Shown: positions 8,012 to 16,576, counted from the first letter of the stretch. The stretch is 64,000 bases of DNA from Virgibacillus siamensis (GCF_900162695.1 NZ_FUIH01000007.1:2294001-2358000), one strand, 5' to 3'. The notes: generated from the sequence alone by a model not told the origin. Made by a program: numbers and translations.

Positions 8012-9208
8012 TCATTTTGCCAATATCTCCCCCTTAAAACTCCGTCCTTCCACTGTCTCAGGCAATCCGAAAAAATCGCAAAAAGTTGCCCCTACATCAG
8101 CCATCGTGTCCCTCAATCCAATATTCGTTTGTTGCACACTTTGCCCCAAAATCATCAGCGGGACGTATTCCCTTGTATGATTGGAATGTCCGATTGTAGG
8201 ATCATTGCCATGGTCAGCCATCACAATCAGAATATCTTCACGTTCCATTTGCGGTACAAATTTACAAAGCCAATCATCAGTTTCATTTAATAATTCGCAA
8301 TACCAGTCAGCATCTTCCGCATGACCCGCAAGATCAGTCTCCTGAATATTAATTAAGAAAGCCGCGTCATCCTGTTCTGCGTGATACGCCTTGCTTACTT
8401 GTTTCAACAAATCTGTCGTATTCACGATAGGATTGGAAGGTCCTTTTCCATGCAAAACGTCCGCTGTTTTTCCCAGACGGTATACCTTCAATCCGTTTTC
8501 TGCCGCAATCATTGGAAACTGCTTGTTGATATTTACGCCATATCCCATATGATAGACATCATATCCTTCGCCGTACACACCTGCTTTCGGCGAATCAACC
8601 CCCCATTGTTCACCCTTCTGCTGGACACAGGATAAAATTTGATCAATCGAAGTATGTGGTCCGCCAAATGCGATAACCCTGGTGGTATCCACATTTTGCC
8701 GTACTACCATACCAAGTTCTTTGACCGCTTCAAATGGCATTTTCTTAAAATCAGCCGTTACATTTACGATGTTCCCCACCGTTGATTCCAAATTATCTGC
8801 TACAACCGCAGCATCGTTTACCAATAGAACAGGACAATCTTCGTATGGATACGTAACGTGATAACCTGTCTTTTCCAATTTTTCCTTCATACCATTATGA
8901 ATGTCCTTCATCAGTCTTTTAGTAGACTTGTTCGGACAGCTTCCAGTGATTTCCTGGTGCCCCAGATAGGTGTCAGCACCATGATGTGCAAGCTTTGCAT
9001 AACCATATGCATTTGCAGGTGCTGGCACGCCATCAACGAGTGCTCCAAGCCCGGATTTGTACATAAACGGAATCTTTAGTGCATCCCCTTTTTTATTCCG
9101 TATATGCTTATAGGTGTTTGCTGCACAATCTGAAGGAACATAATCTTCACAATCATCCATTGCACCAATACCAAAACTGTCAATAACAAGCAGCATCATT
9201 TTAGCCAT
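8012..9208 (-). CDS. yhfW: YhfW-like phosphopentomutase-family metalloenzyme
   Basis: A 398-residue member of the alkaline phosphatase-like metalloenzyme superfamily, closest in layout to phosphopentomutase (DeoB). Metal-site motifs are VIDSFGIGAMDD at the N-terminus, GHQEITGS near residue 85, ETDLAGHAED near 290 and MADHGNDPTIGHSNHTREYVPL near 335. It is the last gene of the seven-gene yhf-type operon and begins 3 bases after yhfX. E. coli YhfW is a phosphopentomutase paralogue with no known substrate. The neighbours are not nucleoside-catabolic genes, so deoB itself is less likely. The true reaction is unknown; mutase or phosphatase action on a phosphorylated intermediate is the natural guess. 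Confidence 0.82.
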   Translation of the reverse strand: MAKMMLLVIDSFGIGAMDDCEDYVPSDCAANTYKHIRNKKGDALKIPFMYKSGLGALVDGVPAPANAYGYAKLAHHGADTYLGHQEITGSCPNKSTKRLMKDIHNGMKEKLEKTGYHVTYPYEDCPVLLVNDAAVVADNLESTVGNIVNVTADFKKMPFEAVKELGMVVRQNVDTTRVIAFGGPHTSIDQILSCVQQKGEQWGVDSPKAGVYGEGYDVYHMGYGVNINKQFPMIAAENGLKVYRLGKTADVLHGKGPSNPIVNTTDLLKQVSKAYHAEQDDAAFLINIQETDLAGHAEDADWYCELLNETDDWLCKFVPQMEREDILIVMADHGNDPTIGHSNHTREYVPLMILGQSVQQTNIGLRDTMADVGATFCDFFGLPETVEGRSFKGEILAK

Positions 9209-9211
9209 CCG

Positions 9212-10369
9212 TCACCACTTCCTTTCAAGGTGGATCAGTCTTGGTTTTCCTGTTTGGATCCCTTCCACAAGTGCAACATGCGAACGTGTGACGAATATTT
9301 GCGTTCGGAATGCGAAAATAGCAGTATCCCCTATCAGAATTTCAAAATCTTCCGGGTACCCTATAGCACCATAGTAATCAATCATTTCCGGACTGTTTTG
9401 TTCAGCAGCAACGTATTGATGGATAATTTCCTTATTATGTCCCACCAGGCATCCTTTCATATTGGAACGACTGTAATAACCACCCGCAATAACATGATAA
9501 TTGGATTCCGTCCGATGCGAGACCTCTGTTGCATAAACAATTGCCGGCGTTTCACATAAATCCCGACAAGCATGCATTGGAGTCGTTCCGGTTAATCCAT
9601 GACCCGGTTCCCCATGGGTTACACCGTATTTAGCCAATAAGGGAATTGTTTCAGAGCTCGTACTGCTTGGAGCGTTTACCTGTTTTACATCAATTCCTTT
9701 TTCCATAAGGATTCGCTTCGCTTCCAGCAACGTATATAAATTATTGGTAGGGGTCATTTCTTCACGTTCTATATCCAGCTGCAAATTAGGAAAAGATGTA
9801 ATGCCGACGATTGTTACACCTTCCAGCTTCGCAATCCTGTCAACCATCTGTGACAGATTCCCGATCAAAATTCCGCCTTCCTGTCCTTCATACGCATTAT
9901 CTCCTGTATTGAAAACCTTTAGCAGTATGTCCTGGTTCACCCCTGAAGAAACAGCAGCCTCAGAAAGTTGTTTCGCCCGCTCATATGAAAAAACGGTGAC
10001 AACTTCGGGCTCCCAGCTTAAAACTTCTTTCCACTGATTTTTGCCGGGTTGGACAAGATGCCCCACATTACCAATCGGGATACCGTGATCAGCCAGTAAT
10101 TTTCCCTCATCAAAGTCCACAGCTACCGCTTTCCCGATACCACTATCCGCCATTATTTTCGCTATTTTCGGCAAGCGACCAAGTTGTTTGCTCATGAAAT
10201 AAAGTTCGAGATCATATTTATTAGCCGCATCGGAAATTTTTTTCGTATTTTCCCGTAAGCTGTCCACATCAATAACATACGTATTCGGAGGAATATCCCC
10301 CTGCTGATGCAGTGCAGCACCGGTAAATATTAAGGCTGGATTTCTCCGTTTCGTAACATCCAAAAACAT
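9212..10369 (-). CDS. yhfX: YhfX-like alanine racemase-fold PLP enzyme
   Basis: A 385-residue fold-type III PLP protein of the amino-acid racemase class. The N-terminal barrel begins with NTYVIDVDSLRENTKKI near residue 30, and the presumed PLP lysine is K61 in YFMSKQLGR. The C-terminal part contains the glycine-rich block THGEPGHGLTGTTP and several Cys/His-containing strands. E. coli YhfX is the named relative and has no assigned substrate. An AGGAGG site precedes the ATG. Downstream yhfW starts 3 bases after its stop. A racemase or decarboxylase acting on an amino acid-like intermediate of the yhf pathway is plausible but unproven. Confidence 0.82.
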   Translation of the reverse strand: MFLDVTKRRNPALIFTGAALHQQGDIPPNTYVIDVDSLRENTKKISDAANKYDLELYFMSKQLGRLPKIAKIMADSGIGKAVAVDFDEGKLLADHGIPIGNVGHLVQPGKNQWKEVLSWEPEVVTVFSYERAKQLSEAAVSSGVNQDILLKVFNTGDNAYEGQEGGILIGNLSQMVDRIAKLEGVTIVGITSFPNLQLDIEREEMTPTNNLYTLLEAKRILMEKGIDVKQVNAPSSTSSETIPLLAKYGVTHGEPGHGLTGTTPMHACRDLCETPAIVYATEVSHRTESNYHVIAGGYYSRSNMKGCLVGHNKEIIHQYVAAEQNSPEMIDYYGAIGYPEDFEILIGDTAIFAFRTQIFVTRSHVALVEGIQTGKPRLIHLERKW

Positions 10370-10396
10370 GGAAGCATCCTCCTATTTCACAGTTCA

Positions 10397-11530
10397 TTAG
10401 CGTGCCATTCCCGCTTCATGGATGGCTTGTTTTAAGATGTGCAATACCGTTGATGCTCCAGACTTCATCGGGTTAATTCGCAATCCATATTCTTTCAAAT
10501 CGGGCTGTGCCTCGATAAAACTGCCCGAGACACGATAGATCATTGGAATAATTTCGTATTTCGATTCAGCACCCACCGGATGGGTTGCCGCACCCAAACG
10601 ATTGCTGATTTTTATAACGGATTGAGCAATCGGTTCCCGTAATTCGACGATAACGTTCTTAGATTGTGCATTCGTCATATAAGCCGCGTCTACCCCTTCA
10701 ACTGCTCCCACATTTAGTGCCCTGCATACTTCCTCCACCTGTTCGTTTTGAATAGCCAATGAAACAGGTGCAAAGGTAAGCATGCGTAATAATTCCATCG
10801 CCTCATAGCCTTGCACCTGCCCGCCGCCTGAATAGTTCCTGCTTTGCAAGAATGATATTTCATTTTCGTTTCCCACAACGATTCCGATACCTTCCGGACC
10901 AAGCAGTTTAAATCCGGAAAACGTTGAATAATCCGCGCCATATTCCACTCCTATGCCTGGAGTTTTCAAAGCACAATAGTTATCATCCACTACTACGGGC
11001 AGATCTGGTCTGACATGCTTAACTGTTTCAATCAATGCTTCAAGGTCGTACGTATCAGTTGGCTGCTGTCTGGCATGCTGAATGTAGAACACGTTGCACG
11101 ATTTGTCCGCAGTTACCACATCCTCAACTTCTGATAAATCATTGTAATCAATCGGCTTCGTTTGAATGCCCAGCATACGTATTGTTTCCTTTGTCGTTGT
11201 ATAAACTGGTGCCGTATGAATAAACATTGCATCCCCAGCCATCAGCAATGTGCTTAAAATGGATCGGATTGCAGCAGTTCCTGCACCACGGACCAAAGCA
11301 GCTTGATCAGCTCCAAAACAATCCGCAATGGTACGTTCCACCAATTCTGTCTGTTTGGGCTTTTTAAAGGCCGGGGCAATTCCAAGGTCCCCCATGGATA
11401 AAAATTGATCTCCGGTAAAATGCTTGCTCATGCTTGCTGTCAACCTGAACTGCAATTCCTGAGCCTCACTTAACGTAAGGCTTGGAAGAACAGACCCCGC
11501 ATATTTTAAGTTCGATGGATCATATGTCAA
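10397..11530 (-). CDS. yhfS: YhfS-like fold-type I PLP enzyme
   Basis: A 377-residue PLP-dependent protein of aminotransferase fold type I. Visible landmarks are GAGTAAIRSIL near residue 82 (phosphate-binding region), VVVDDNYCALKT at about 179-190 with the PLP-contacting Asp, and the Schiff-base lysine at about K208 in SGFKLLGPEGIG. The start is TTG at 11530 with an AAAGGGG ribosome site 9 bases upstream; this TTG lies 3 bases after the php stop. E. coli YhfS is the matching member and is uncharacterised. The enzyme could be a transaminase or a beta-lyase; the sequence alone does not decide. Confidence 0.82.
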   Translation of the reverse strand: MTYDPSNLKYAGSVLPSLTLSEAQELQFRLTASMSKHFTGDQFLSMGDLGIAPAFKKPKQTELVERTIADCFGADQAALVRGAGTAAIRSILSTLLMAGDAMFIHTAPVYTTTKETIRMLGIQTKPIDYNDLSEVEDVVTADKSCNVFYIQHARQQPTDTYDLEALIETVKHVRPDLPVVVDDNYCALKTPGIGVEYGADYSTFSGFKLLGPEGIGIVVGNENEISFLQSRNYSGGGQVQGYEAMELLRMLTFAPVSLAIQNEQVEEVCRALNVGAVEGVDAAYMTNAQSKNVIVELREPIAQSVIKISNRLGAATHPVGAESKYEIIPMIYRVSGSFIEAQPDLKEYGLRINPMKSGASTVLHILKQAIHEAGMAR

Positions 11531-11533
11531 GAT

Positions 11534-12448
11534 TTATCGCCCCTTTATGGAAAATGCATTTGCAGGATTGTGAACCAGCAAATCCGTAATAACACCTTCC
11601 GTGATGCCGCTTTCTCTTAAGGCAGGGATAAATTGGCTCAGCACAAGATCATATCCCGGACCACCATATTTTTTCCAATGTGATTTCCGTGTCAGATCTG
11701 CCGACAGCAGAATCTGTTTCTGGTAGCCTCTTTCAATAAAATCAATGAGAAAATCCAGCCGCTCTTTATCCGGCCTGTAATTGTTCTTTCCAATCGTATC
11801 AAAGCTTATAAAGACGCCTGATTTCAAAACATCCAGCACCTCGCCTTTATCCGGATTCAGATCCTGGTGCCCGATAATGATTTGATCCTTTGACAATCCA
11901 AGCTGCAATAACATATCAGCCTGGCTGCTTCCGAGTGTTCCCAATGTTGTATGTGTGGATACCGGCAGCCCCGTTTCCAGCGCTGCCATTCCCGCCCCAT
12001 ATATCAGTTGTTCCTCAACAGGTTTGATTTCATTTAAACTGGTACCTACTTCCCCGATAACTCCCGGAAATATCCCCGTTCCATCAATTCCTTCCCGGGA
12101 TTCTTTTATAAAATGCGCTGCAAATTGGTCCTGATCCCACTTGCTTGCAAATTCCGGGATGAATGGATCCTTATAAAATCCGGTACACGTAATAATATGA
12201 ATACCTGTTGCCTCACTTAACCGCCGCAATCGCCTGACATCCCGTCCCATTCCATCGTTCGTCAGTTCAACCATAGAGTGGCCATTCGCCCGCTGAAAAT
12301 GATGGAGTTCATCAAGCATTCCCGGTTCATCATCCAAAATCGTATCCGAATCGTTTTTTACTCGTGATAAATCAATGGATAAATGTTCGTGGGCAGCACA
12401 GACACCCAAGCTTTCCTTATCTATTTCACCCAAAACCGTTCGTATCAA
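11534..12448 (-). CDS. php: Php, phosphotriesterase-homology protein
   Basis: A 304-residue TIM-barrel metallohydrolase of the phosphotriesterase/lactonase family. Metal ligands visible in order are HEH in CAAHEHLSI, the Glu in IGEVGTS (many relatives use a carboxylated Lys here; Glu is known for E. coli Php), the His in STHTTLGT, the His in IIGHQDL, and the Asp in LSADLTRKS. Natural substrates of this group are often lactones or small esters. The start is TTG at 12448 preceded by AGGTGAAGGA. It sits between yhfT and yhfS in the operon, so it may hydrolyse a lactone or ester intermediate of that pathway. Confidence 0.85.
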   Translation of the reverse strand: MIRTVLGEIDKESLGVCAAHEHLSIDLSRVKNDSDTILDDEPGMLDELHHFQRANGHSMVELTNDGMGRDVRRLRRLSEATGIHIITCTGFYKDPFIPEFASKWDQDQFAAHFIKESREGIDGTGIFPGVIGEVGTSLNEIKPVEEQLIYGAGMAALETGLPVSTHTTLGTLGSSQADMLLQLGLSKDQIIIGHQDLNPDKGEVLDVLKSGVFISFDTIGKNNYRPDKERLDFLIDFIERGYQKQILLSADLTRKSHWKKYGGPGYDLVLSQFIPALRESGITEGVITDLLVHNPANAFSIKGR

Positions 12449-12465
12449 GATCCTTCACCTCTAAA

Positions 12466-13764
12466 TTATTGTGATATGGTCATAATTCCCATTGCCACCA
12501 GAATGTTTGCAATAATCCCTACCGCAATCGCGCCAACCGGTCCAACCGCCATGCGAACAATCGGTCTGCCGGCAACCTCATTCAATAAATAGAACCCTGC
12601 AATGAAAAAGAAGCCAAATCCGGGAGCAATTGCGTTTGATGCGTTCGCCCCGCCGATTAAAAGCGCAACCTCAATTAATCGGGTCATCGCGTTTCGGATA
12701 TTTTCACCGGAATTCCGTACACCCGGATATTTATCTAGAAATTTAGCAATGGATCCCAACAGCATTACTTCCAGGAAAATCACAACGGCGCCAACTATTA
12801 CTGCAATCCAAACATTCGGTGAAAACAATCCAACAACGAAAATCAGCGTGAACCCTACCGGACTGTAAACACCCGTTGCAATGGCAGTACTTGCAACCAA
12901 TGGAATAAACCCGATAGCACGGGCAGCTGCTGCAATTCCGGCATCAGCTTGCTTCCCTTCCGCCAATAAGCTGAGTGAAATCGGATCCCCTGCCATGATT
13001 AATAGATTCGTAGCCCCGGCAATCAAAGCACCAATAAGCATAAAAAACGGTACATTTTTCCTGATAGCTTTTACTTTCTCACTAAAAATGGAAGCCAAAT
13101 CAACAGATGCATTTTCCTCATCGGATTTTTCATTCATGGCATACGCGAAAAGAAAAATCATTCCAGCGATTAAAGCCATCCCTTCCTGGTTCAAGTTGAC
13201 GACATTACCACCTATACTGATAAATTCGTTTTCATTTACGAAAACCGCCAACTGCCTGACAATCGCAGCGACAATAAACGTGATAACCCCTTTTTTAATA
13301 CTGAATTGCATGGCAACTGCCAGCGCTGGAAACGCCATAAACATAACTACAACCGGTGTTCCTACCTGCCCCATCGGCTCGAGGAAATTTACCGGTAAAT
13401 ACTCAAATAACGTGACGAAACCTTCCAAGCCGGCTAATAAACCCCATCCATACAGACCGCCGACAACTGCTGCCGCTGGTGTCCCCCATTTGTTTTTGGG
13501 CACAATTAAACCGATAATATCTGTCCCCAGTAAAATACTGTGAATCAGTATAATACTGGCTGTAATCGTAAATGGGATTCCAAATCCGATCACAAGTCCA
13601 AAACTCATTGCAAATGCCATTAAACCCAATTCACGTCGCTTTAGTCTTCCCTCAATATGCTCACCGACAATGGGGCGTAACCCGTCATTAAAGACAGCAA
13701 TGTTATGGTTCGCCAACACTGCTGCTACTGCCCCGATCAAGACAACAAATACCGCCTCCATCAT
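12466..13764 (-). CDS. yhfT: YhfT-like membrane transport protein
   Basis: A 432-residue polytopic membrane protein with about 11-12 hydrophobic segments, glycine- and alanine-rich throughout. The N-terminus has VFVVLIGAVAAVLANHNIAVFNDGLRP, then charged residues and a long membrane part. E. coli YhfT is the matching uncharacterised predicted transporter. It is encoded between yhfU and php, and is the only integral membrane protein of the operon, so it probably imports the pathway substrate. Nothing in the sequence reveals the substrate or the coupling ion. Confidence 0.8.
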   Translation of the reverse strand: MMEAVFVVLIGAVAAVLANHNIAVFNDGLRPIVGEHIEGRLKRRELGLMAFAMSFGLVIGFGIPFTITASIILIHSILLGTDIIGLIVPKNKWGTPAAAVVGGLYGWGLLAGLEGFVTLFEYLPVNFLEPMGQVGTPVVVMFMAFPALAVAMQFSIKKGVITFIVAAIVRQLAVFVNENEFISIGGNVVNLNQEGMALIAGMIFLFAYAMNEKSDEENASVDLASIFSEKVKAIRKNVPFFMLIGALIAGATNLLIMAGDPISLSLLAEGKQADAGIAAAARAIGFIPLVASTAIATGVYSPVGFTLIFVVGLFSPNVWIAVIVGAVVIFLEVMLLGSIAKFLDKYPGVRNSGENIRNAMTRLIEVALLIGGANASNAIAPGFGFFFIAGFYLLNEVAGRPIVRMAVGPVGAIAVGIIANILVAMGIMTISQ

Positions 13765-13779
13765 GTGTCCCCCTTAAAA

Positions 13780-14142
13780 TTAATGCTGATGATGCTTAAT
13801 AGCATGAAGTATCATCGGCACTGCTTTTTCCATGTGATCACCGGTAAACCCGAACGCCTTCTTCCCGTCCTTCACTGCCTGAACAATCTTCTCCTCAACC
13901 GGTTTCCTACCCGGCATTGACACTGTTTCACACTGGTCTTTTCCAATAAGTGCAATTGCCATCGCAAGTGCACCACCGCCACCGGTATGACAAGCGCCGA
14001 AATAATAATCTGCCTTCCCGGTTTTAATTACCATGGCTGCATCGACATCAGCTTTGATAGCGGTTTCAATAGATGGGTCAAGCCCATTGATCAGCGCCTG
14101 CATCTCCTTCTTTTCCACTTGTCCGCCTATTACAATCTTCAT
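13780..14142 (-). CDS. yhfU: YhfU-like DUF2620 protein
   Basis: A 120-residue protein like E. coli YhfU, with the conserved core DYYFGACHTGGGGALAMAIALIG and later GKKAFGFTGDHMEKAVPM. The ATG at 14142 overlaps the yhfY stop as ATGA, which fixes the start; longer upstream reading in this frame has no ribosome site. The Gly-rich CHTGGGGA loop could bind phosphate or a cofactor, but no activity is known. The tight coupling to the PRD protein and to the YhfT transporter suggests a regulatory or substrate-sensing role in the pathway. Confidence 0.82.
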   Translation of the reverse strand: MKIVIGGQVEKKEMQALINGLDPSIETAIKADVDAAMVIKTGKADYYFGACHTGGGGALAMAIALIGKDQCETVSMPGRKPVEEKIVQAVKDGKKAFGFTGDHMEKAVPMILHAIKHHQH

Positions 14143-14519
14143 GCTCCATTTCCCCCTTGCATTAATTGAATAATGTTTGTATAGTGCATATACAGATAAT
14201 CTCTTTCTTCCTGTGGCAAGCGTCCACCCCATTCTTTTTCAATGAAATCGACTTCAGCTTTTGCTGCATTAAAATGAGGGGAGCGTTTAATTTCACGCAT
14301 TATATCATCTGAAGGCGCTCCAACCGTTTCCCCGTTTTCAAGTCTTGATAAAGTCATCGGTAAATGTGTAAACAGCATTTCAGCCTGTTCCACTTTTTTG
14401 ACATTCTGTGTTTTTGTCAATCTCTTGAAGGCCCGGCTTGTAACAGTTGAGGCGTGCGATGTAATAACCTTTTGCTCCAGTAAAAGGTTCAGTCTTGCAT
14501 TTAGTTCTGTATGATTCAT
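14139..14519 (-). CDS. yhfY: YhfY-like stand-alone PRD-domain protein
   Basis: A 126-residue protein matching E. coli YhfY, consisting of a single PRD domain (PTS regulation domain), all helical, with candidate phosphorylatable histidines in LFTHLPM near residue 52 and in LYMHYTNI near 115. No DNA-binding or RNA-binding domain is attached, which is unusual for PRDs. It is the first gene of the operon and is coupled by an ATGA overlap to yhfU. The start ATG has a GGGGGGAA ribosome site 9 bases upstream. It may sense the PTS state and act on a partner protein. No yhfZ-type regulator is found next to it. Confidence 0.8.
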   Translation of the reverse strand: MNHTELNARLNLLLEQKVITSHASTVTSRAFKRLTKTQNVKKVEQAEMLFTHLPMTLSRLENGETVGAPSDDIMREIKRSPHFNAAKAEVDFIEKEWGGRLPQEERDYLYMHYTNIIQLMQGGNGA

Positions 14520-14963
14520 TGATCATTCCCCCCTGCTAGTAATGTGGCAGCTTATCCATTTTTTGAATACAAACTGTTCCAATTTCCACTCAACATTTCA
14601 CAGGAATCTTCGACAAAAAAAGTCAATTAAACGCGTTGTGTCAATTTACAAAGTACATTATATTGGATATTAGATGATATTATATTCTTTTAATTTTAAT
14701 AACCAAATATTTTCTGATTCATATAGAAAGGTGGTGAAAATCAAATATAGAGGCTGTACTGCCGATAAGCGGGCGGACAGGCAATCGCTGCACAAAGCAT
14801 ATGTATTGGAGCTTTCAACTGGGAGAGATAGCCTTCAATCGGGAGAGAATTCCCTCAATTGGGAGAGAGCACTACTCAATCGGGAGAGAATTCCCTCAAT
14901 TGGGAGAGAGCACAGTGGCAAAAGAAGATCTTATAAACCTTAAAAAGGGAGGAAAAATTTAAC
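14520..14963. other. Divergent intergenic region with a 20-bp repeat array
   Basis: It separates the yhf operon from the serine hydrolase gene. TTGACA occurs on the minus strand near 14629-14634 as a possible -35 for yhfY, without a good -10 at standard spacing. Plus-strand AT-rich sequence at 14645-14730 could hold the hydrolase promoter. A five-unit tandem array follows at 14815-14914, and the ribosome site GGGAGG is at 14947-14952. Confidence 0.4.
14815..14914. repeat. Five tandem 20-21-bp repeats
   Basis: Units begin at 14815, 14835, 14855, 14876 and 14896. Each starts TCAA(C/T)(C/T)GGGAGAGA and ends in one of two tails, AATTCCC or GCACTAC, so the array alternates between two subtypes with a higher-order period of about 41 bp. 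No spacers occur between the units. The array lies in the 5' region of the serine hydrolase gene. Confidence 0.85.
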
Positions 14964-16253
14964 GTGCGGAAATTTTTTTTAATGTCGATCATTCTACTTT
15001 TTATCATTGGTTCCTTTCCAATGACCATAGTTGCTTCATCCAATAATAAGCAGGCACCCAAATTAAGTTATGGCAGCCCGCAAGCTGTTGGAATGGATCC
15101 GGATATGCTGTATGAAATTGATGAAGCGGTTCAGACAGCCATTTCAGACGGAACAACCCCTGGTGCTGTTGTTTTAGTTGCAAAGGATCATAAAATCGTT
15201 AAAGAAAGCGCTTATGGTTATGCCTACAAGTACGACATGGGCGAATTATTGGAAAAACCCCGAAAAATGAAGCGAAAAACGATGTTTGATTTAGCTTCCG
15301 TTACCAAAGTAATGGGTACCACACAAGGTATTATGAAATTGGTAAGTGAAGGTAAACTATCTGTGCATGATAAGGCTGCCAGGTACATTCCGGATTTTGC
15401 GCAAAACGGGAAAGAAAATGTCACCATTGCTGATTTATTGACTCATACCTCAGGGTTAACACCTTGGAAACCGACCTATTTATACGCTGATAACTCTGAA
15501 GAAGTATTGGCGTTTATTAACAATCTTCCCCTCGAATATGAAACAGGTACAGACCGCAGATACAGTGACTTCAGTTTTATGACACTCGGCTTTATAATCG
15601 AAAAAGTCACCGGCAAACAACTGGATAAGTATCTGGAAACGGAAATATATGAACCACTAAAAATGAGGAGCACCATGTTTACACCACCTGATAGCCTCAA
15701 TAAAAAAATCGCAGCTACTTCATGGGGGAACCCATACGAATACAAAATGATTGATGATCCTAACTTTGGTTACTACATTGAAGATGATCCCGATCTGTTT
15801 AAAGGTTGGAGGGACGATACCGTTATCGGAGAGGTGAGTGATGGCAACAGTTATTATGCCAATGGCGGGGTTGCCGGCCATGCCGGGCTATTTTCCAATG
15901 CCCATGATCTTGCCGTCCTTGGTCAAGCCATGTTAAACGGTGGAAGTTACGGAAAAGTAAACTTGTATGATGAAGAGGTCCTTGATACATTTACCCAGCC
16001 GCAGCGCTTTGGCCAAGGTTACGGGTGGGAATTGAACAAAAGCTGGTACATGGGCGATCTACACTCAGATGAAACTTTCGGCCACACAGGCTTTACCGGT
16101 ACACAAGTTGTTTTTGACCCAATAAATAACCTGCAAATAATCGTGCTGACCAACAAGCAAAATAACGGGCAATTAGAAAGCGGATCCTATCCGAGTACCG
16201 GTGCACTTGCGGCAACTATCGCGGATATAGTTTATCAATCTATCAACGAATAA
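14964..16253 (+). CDS. Secreted serine hydrolase, class C beta-lactamase fold
   Basis: A 429-residue penicillin-binding-protein-like hydrolase. A signal peptide spans about residues 1-24. The catalytic SxxK is S112-V-T-K115 in DLASVTKV, the YxN-equivalent is Y200-S-D202, and the HTG motif lies in FGHTGFTG near residue 370. The start is GTG at 14964 with GGGAGG 11 bases upstream. Family members include D-amino acid amidases, esterases and cell-wall-related peptidases; resistance to beta-lactams should not be assumed. No lipobox or anchor is visible, so it is probably exported or membrane-tethered by an uncleaved signal. Tandem repeat arrays lie on both sides of the gene. Confidence 0.85.
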   Translation: MRKFFLMSIILLFIIGSFPMTIVASSNNKQAPKLSYGSPQAVGMDPDMLYEIDEAVQTAISDGTTPGAVVLVAKDHKIVKESAYGYAYKYDMGELLEKPRKMKRKTMFDLASVTKVMGTTQGIMKLVSEGKLSVHDKAARYIPDFAQNGKENVTIADLLTHTSGLTPWKPTYLYADNSEEVLAFINNLPLEYETGTDRRYSDFSFMTLGFIIEKVTGKQLDKYLETEIYEPLKMRSTMFTPPDSLNKKIAATSWGNPYEYKMIDDPNFGYYIEDDPDLFKGWRDDTVIGEVSDGNSYYANGGVAGHAGLFSNAHDLAVLGQAMLNGGSYGKVNLYDEEVLDTFTQPQRFGQGYGWELNKSWYMGDLHSDETFGHTGFTGTQVVFDPINNLQIIVLTNKQNNGQLESGSYPSTGALAATIADIVYQSINE

Positions 16254-16271
16254 ACATCAAAGACGCATCCC

Positions 16272-16418
16272 CGGCTTTTATTCGGAGGCTTCCGGCTTTT
16301 GTTCGGCGGCTTCCGGCTTTTGTTCGGCGGCTTCCGGCTTTTGTTCGGCGGCTTCCGGCTTTTGTTCGGCGGCTTCCGGCTTTTGTTCGGCGGCTTCCGG
16401 CTTTTGTTCGGCGGCTGC
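16272..16418. repeat. Seven tandem copies of a 21-bp repeat
   Basis: The unit CGGCTTTTGTTCGGCGGCTTC occurs seven times head to tail at 16272, 16293, 16314, 16335, 16356, 16377 and 16398. Only the first and last copies carry substitutions. Because 21 is a multiple of three, all minus-strand frames stay open and give spurious low-complexity reading frames. The array begins 18 bases after the hydrolase stop codon and abuts the terminator. Confidence 0.9.
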
Positions 16419-16458
16419 AAAAAGTGGGCTCACGGGTATCCCGTGAGCCCACTTTTTT
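16419..16458. terminator. Strong bidirectional terminator
   Basis: A 17-bp perfect stem (AAAAGTGGGCTCACGGG and its complement) with a 4-5 base loop has an A-run on the left and a T-run on the right. It sits between convergent genes and can end both the hydrolase and the symporter transcripts. Confidence 0.93.
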
Positions 16459-16465
16459 GGGGGCA

Positions 16466-16576
16466 TTAACTATTAAAATACCACTTCCATAATGAAAATC
16501 CGACAATCGATAAACTTAGCCCAAATCCAAAGAGCCATATGAAGAGCATTGTATTCAATCTACCTTCCCCTTTCAT
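16466..16576 (-). CDS. Small membrane protein, likely symporter accessory subunit
   Basis: A 36-residue reading frame directly after the symporter gene (15 bases downstream), ending just before the terminator. It holds one membrane helix (TMLFIWLFGFGLSLSIVGFS) and a charged aromatic tail with two tryptophans. Tiny membrane proteins adjoin many sodium:solute symporter genes and are described as symporter small accessory proteins. The ATG at 16576 has no good ribosome site; AAAGGGG at 16567-16573 would rather serve the TTG at 16558 or the ATG at 16549, giving 30 or 27 residues. The coordinates given are the maximal reading. Confidence comes from position and composition; expression is untested. 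Confidence 0.6.
   Translation of the reverse strand: MKGEGRLNTMLFIWLFGFGLSLSIVGFSLWKWYFNS

Noticed and set aside
8012..9208. Phosphopentomutase DeoB
   Set aside because: The motifs fit the superfamily, but it is embedded in a yhf-type operon with no nucleoside genes; YhfW is the better match.
14964..16253. Beta-lactamase resistance gene
   Set aside because: The fold is shared, but sequence alone points to the broad serine hydrolase family with no evidence for antibiotic hydrolysis.
16235..16506. Minus-strand frames with a KPPNKSR- or AEQKPEA-type repeat protein
   Set aside because: They come from the 21-bp array, which is open in every frame, and they cross a strong terminator; no ribosome site.
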